A stretch of 64,000 bases of DNA from Lachnospiraceae bacterium (GTDB lineage: Bacteria; Bacillota; Clostridia; Lachnospirales; Lachnospiraceae): the NCBI GenBank assembly GCA_017634065.1, contig JAGBOC010000012.1, positions 1 through 64,000 of the forward strand, read 5' to 3'. The notes beneath the pieces are model-generated. The model saw nothing but the letters and a program-made list of their open reading frames with translations. It made no database searches and was not told where the DNA came from. Below are positions 61,357-64,000 of this stretch, in pieces. Within the stretch, counting starts at the first letter, position 1. Each line of letters starts with the position of its first letter. The translations under genes were made by a program, and so were the position numbers.

Positions 61357-62685
61357 ATGAAAAAAACAAGTTTAAAAAAAACAAAACCATCATATAAGGT
61401 TAGTAAAGAGGCTGAAGAGATGCTTAAGCATAATGGTATGAAGTTTTTTGATGACGAGAAGTTTGAAAAGACAGATAATCCATTTGGGGACTTACTTAAA
61501 GAGCATCTTACAAAGCAGATTATACTTTTAGCTGTAATTGTAGTACTTATAATATTCTTATTTATGAACCTTGATAAGATAGGTGCATTTCTAAATAAAT
61601 TAGTAGAAATTCTCGCTCCTATTATTTTAGGATGGGTTTTCACATTTATTATGTCGCCATTATATAACATAGTGACTGATAAATTATCAAATAGCCAAGA
61701 TAAGAGGCTTTCAAAGTTTTCTAATGTGATAGCGACAATAGTGTGTACTGTTATCGTTATTGGTCTCAGCATAGGTTTAGTATTTTTATTTGTGCCACAA
61801 CTTTATAATTCAATATCGAGTTTCTTAAGCCGTGTGGGAGGCTACCTTGCGGGAATTAGAGGAACTATAGAAAATGTGAAATCTAACTCTGAAAATAACA
61901 CTACTCAACAACTTATGCAACAACTTGAGAAATCTATAGCTGGTATAATGGAAAATACAAATAATATCAATTATAGTGCAATTGCTTCAAGCTTATTTAC
62001 TGGTTTTGCAGTAAGTTTTAAGGCATTACTCAATTATTTTGTAGGATTGGTTGTGATGATTTATTCACTCAACATGAAAGAAGAGTTATGCATGGGACTT
62101 AAAAGAGTGTTATTTGCACTTACAAGAAAAGATATTGCTAAAAAGATACTTATTGAAGTAAGATTTGCAAAACAAGTATTTTCAGGGTTTTTTGTAGGCA
62201 AACTTCTTGATTCATTGATTATAGGTATTATTTGTTACATTTGTTGCTTACTTATGAAGATGCCTTATACACCACTTATATCTGTGATAGTTGGCATAAC
62301 AAATATTATCCCATTTTTTGGACCATTTATTGGAGCAATTCCGTCATTTTTACTTATATTCCTTGAAGAACCATTTTCATGGAGACCATGGGGATTTTTA
62401 GTATTTATACTGATTCTTCAACAGGTTGATGGAAATATTATTGGACCGAAGATACTTGGAGATAAGACAGGTGTGGGAAGTTTCTGGGTATTATTTTCAA
62501 TATTATTATTTGGCGGACTCTTTGGATTCGTTGGTATGATTGTGGCAGTTCCACTTTGGGCAGTAATCACAAGGCTTTTTGATGAGTTTGTAACTACTAA
62601 ACTTGTGGATAAAGAATATCCGCTAACAAGTGATGATTATAAGAGACTTAAAGAATATAATTCAAATCTTCGTAAAGGTAATTAA
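61357..62685 (+). CDS. AI-2E family (PF01594) transporter
   Basis: This 442-residue membrane protein has about eight helices and the family's C-terminal NIIPFFGPFIGAIPSFLL, DGNIIGPKILGDKTGV and FGFVGMIVAVPLWAV. A charged N-terminal tail of about 65 residues precedes the first helix. Members export varied small molecules or act as Na+/H+ antiporters, and evidence for AI-2 itself is limited. The next gene follows after two bases. Confidence 0.88.
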   Translation: MKKTSLKKTKPSYKVSKEAEEMLKHNGMKFFDDEKFEKTDNPFGDLLKEHLTKQIILLAVIVVLIIFLFMNLDKIGAFLNKLVEILAPIILGWVFTFIMSPLYNIVTDKLSNSQDKRLSKFSNVIATIVCTVIVIGLSIGLVFLFVPQLYNSISSFLSRVGGYLAGIRGTIENVKSNSENNTTQQLMQQLEKSIAGIMENTNNINYSAIASSLFTGFAVSFKALLNYFVGLVVMIYSLNMKEELCMGLKRVLFALTRKDIAKKILIEVRFAKQVFSGFFVGKLLDSLIIGIICYICCLLMKMPYTPLISVIVGITNIIPFFGPFIGAIPSFLLIFLEEPFSWRPWGFLVFILILQQVDGNIIGPKILGDKTGVGSFWVLFSILLFGGLFGFVGMIVAVPLWAVITRLFDEFVTTKLVDKEYPLTSDDYKRLKEYNSNLRKGN

Positions 62686-62687
62686 TA

Positions 62688-64000
62688 ATGTATTTATCAG
62701 CGAGGGGTCGGTTTTCTAAACATATAGATTTTATCATTTTTGATATTATTTGTATGGAAATATCATTCATCGCGTCATATTTTTTAAAGCACCATAATTT
62801 TGTATTATTCAATAATAAATCATATAGAGCTGTACTTATAATTCTTGTTGTTTTGAACTTACTATCTTGCTATATATTTAATAGTATGCAAGATGTGCTA
62901 AAAAGAAAAAAACAACTTGAGTTTTATGCCACAGTAAAGCAGGTTATTCTCACAACGATTTTACTTATACTTTATTTGTTCATATCAAAAACCAGTGAAG
63001 ATGTATCAAGAAATGTTATAATAGTTTTTCCACTTATATATTTATTCTTTTCATATATTGTCAGATTAATATATAAATCAGTTCTAAGAAAGATATTAAA
63101 AAATAAGACTAATAGACAATTTATAATAATCACATTAAAAGATAAAGCAGATTCAATTATTGAAAAGATAAAGAACTCTGTAAATGATATAACAATAAAA
63201 GGTTTGATATTGCTTGATAATGATGAGATTAAGGAAGTAAATGGAGTAAAAGTTGTATCAAATAAATCAGAACTTTTTGATTATCTGAAGACAGAGTATG
63301 TTGATGAGATTTTAATTTCAATTGATAGTTATGATGCAAGTGCCATTATAAAGAAACTTGCTCTTATGGGAATAGTTTTACACATAGAGTATAGTGGTAT
63401 AGATGACATTGTGGGAAGTAATAATAAATTAATAGTTGAAAGTATTGCTGGAACGACAGTTATCACAAGTACTATAAATACTATTAATCCATTACAACTT
63501 ATAGCAAAGAGATTGATAGACATAACATTCGGAATAGTTGGAACTATTATTACATTCATACTTGTAATCATTTTAGGACCAATTATTAAATCAAAATCTA
63601 AAGGACCTATATTCTTTTTGCAAGATAGAGTTGGGCGAAATGGAAAAGTTTTCAAGATGATAAAGTTTAGAAGCATGGTGATTGATGCTGAAGATAGAAA
63701 AAGTGAACTTGAAAGCAAAAATGAAAATAAAGATCAGATGATGTTCAAGATTGAAGATGACCCAAGGATTATACCAGGGATTGGATCATTTATAAGAAAG
63801 ACATCAATTGACGAGTTCCCACAGTTTATAAATGTACTTAAAGGTGAGATGTCGGTAGTAGGTACGAGACCTCCTACACTTGATGAATGGAAAAGATATG
63901 ATTTGCATCATAGAGCAAGGCTTTCAATAAAACCAGGAATCACAGGTCTTTGGCAAGTGAGTGGAAGATCAGAGATAAAAGATTTTGAAGAAGTTGTGAA
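62688..64000 (+). CDS. Polyprenyl-phosphate sugar phosphotransferase (exopolysaccharide priming, partial)
   Basis: The frame is open from ATG 62688 to the window end, about 437 residues. The N-terminal part has about four helices, then a CoA-binding-like domain. The C-terminal catalytic domain has RLIDITFGIVG, QDRVGRNGKVFKMIKFRSM, DDPRIIPGIG, SIDEFPQFINVLKGEMSVVG and RPP. This is the WbaP/CpsE class, which puts the first sugar phosphate on undecaprenyl phosphate. It probably opens a polysaccharide cluster to the right, fitting glf at 10889. Its stop is not seen. Confidence 0.9.
   Translation, partial: MYLSARGRFSKHIDFIIFDIICMEISFIASYFLKHHNFVLFNNKSYRAVLIILVVLNLLSCYIFNSMQDVLKRKKQLEFYATVKQVILTTILLILYLFISKTSEDVSRNVIIVFPLIYLFFSYIVRLIYKSVLRKILKNKTNRQFIIITLKDKADSIIEKIKNSVNDITIKGLILLDNDEIKEVNGVKVVSNKSELFDYLKTEYVDEILISIDSYDASAIIKKLALMGIVLHIEYSGIDDIVGSNNKLIVESIAGTTVITSTINTINPLQLIAKRLIDITFGIVGTIITFILVIILGPIIKSKSKGPIFFLQDRVGRNGKVFKMIKFRSMVIDAEDRKSELESKNENKDQMMFKIEDDPRIIPGIGSFIRKTSIDEFPQFINVLKGEMSVVGTRPPTLDEWKRYDLHHRARLSIKPGITGLWQVSGRSEIKDFEEVV

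Overview
This window is AT-rich DNA with tightly packed genes. It suggests a strictly anaerobic, monoderm Firmicute, most likely of the family Lachnospiraceae. The evidence is a trimeric bifurcating-type [FeFe]-hydrogenase operon next to NfnAB, an NADP-type glutamate dehydrogenase, RqcH, RecU, long-form HPF, YlxM, RbgA, a zinc-type L31, no outer-membrane genes, and extended -10 promoters of the form TGC-TATAAT. The genus is not determinable here; assignment below the family level would be guesswork.

Layout. 1-1302: the 3' tail of an unknown protein, then a lone Rpn-type PD-(D/E)XK nuclease gene with a structured leader. 1303-6530: an arginine-regulated operon, with an amino-acid ABC transporter followed by argG and argH; its promoter lies between two ARG-box-like sites. 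6528-10887: typA with a structured leader, a small membrane protein, a MATE exporter and YebC. 10889-13046: UDP-galactopyranose mutase and a secreted protein. 13052-18797: yajC, a HerA-like ATPase, pfkA with an altered motif, dusB and an aminotransferase. 18772-25511: nfnA-nfnB-hydC-hydB-hydA. 25543-28458: hpf on the minus strand, a SEC-C protein, an ornithine cyclodeaminase relative, tRNA-Lys with a duplicated downstream repeat, and rpmE. 28461-33385: DUF1385 protein, HAD phosphatase, prmC, prfA, gdhA. 33496-36908: two exported surface proteins. 36912-40710: clpC and radA.

40723-43104 holds the least familiar module. It has an exported low-complexity protein with a C-terminal anchor, a MotA/TolQ/ExbB-type channel, and a DUF2149-like ExbD analogue. 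This looks like a proton-motive-force-driven machine in a cell without an outer membrane. 43126-45554 holds rpsT (minus), an ECF S component, tRNA-Pro (minus) and an extracellular protein with an ApbE-type flavinylation motif. 45589-53013 is the ribosome and RNA-maintenance cluster ylxM-rpsP-khpA-rimM-trmD-rplS-lepB-rbgA-rnhB-yraN-trpS-recU-rRNA methyltransferase, in which the usual ffh is absent. rqcH runs on the minus strand.

54983-57084 holds tRNA-Val, tRNA-Met, a two-gene (p)ppGpp synthetase plus HD hydrolase pair, and tRNA-Trp. 57163-64000 holds thiI, an alanine/sodium symporter with a large insertion, a Ca2+/Na+ antiporter, an AI-2E-family protein, and the start of an exopolysaccharide priming transferase cut by the window end.

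The most unusual points are the ExbB/DUF2149 module, the split synthetase-hydrolase pair, the histone-like cationic tail on HydA, the insertion in the symporter, the PATIDLD motif in PfkA, and the paired ARG boxes. All functional statements come from motif recognition by eye; no database search was run.
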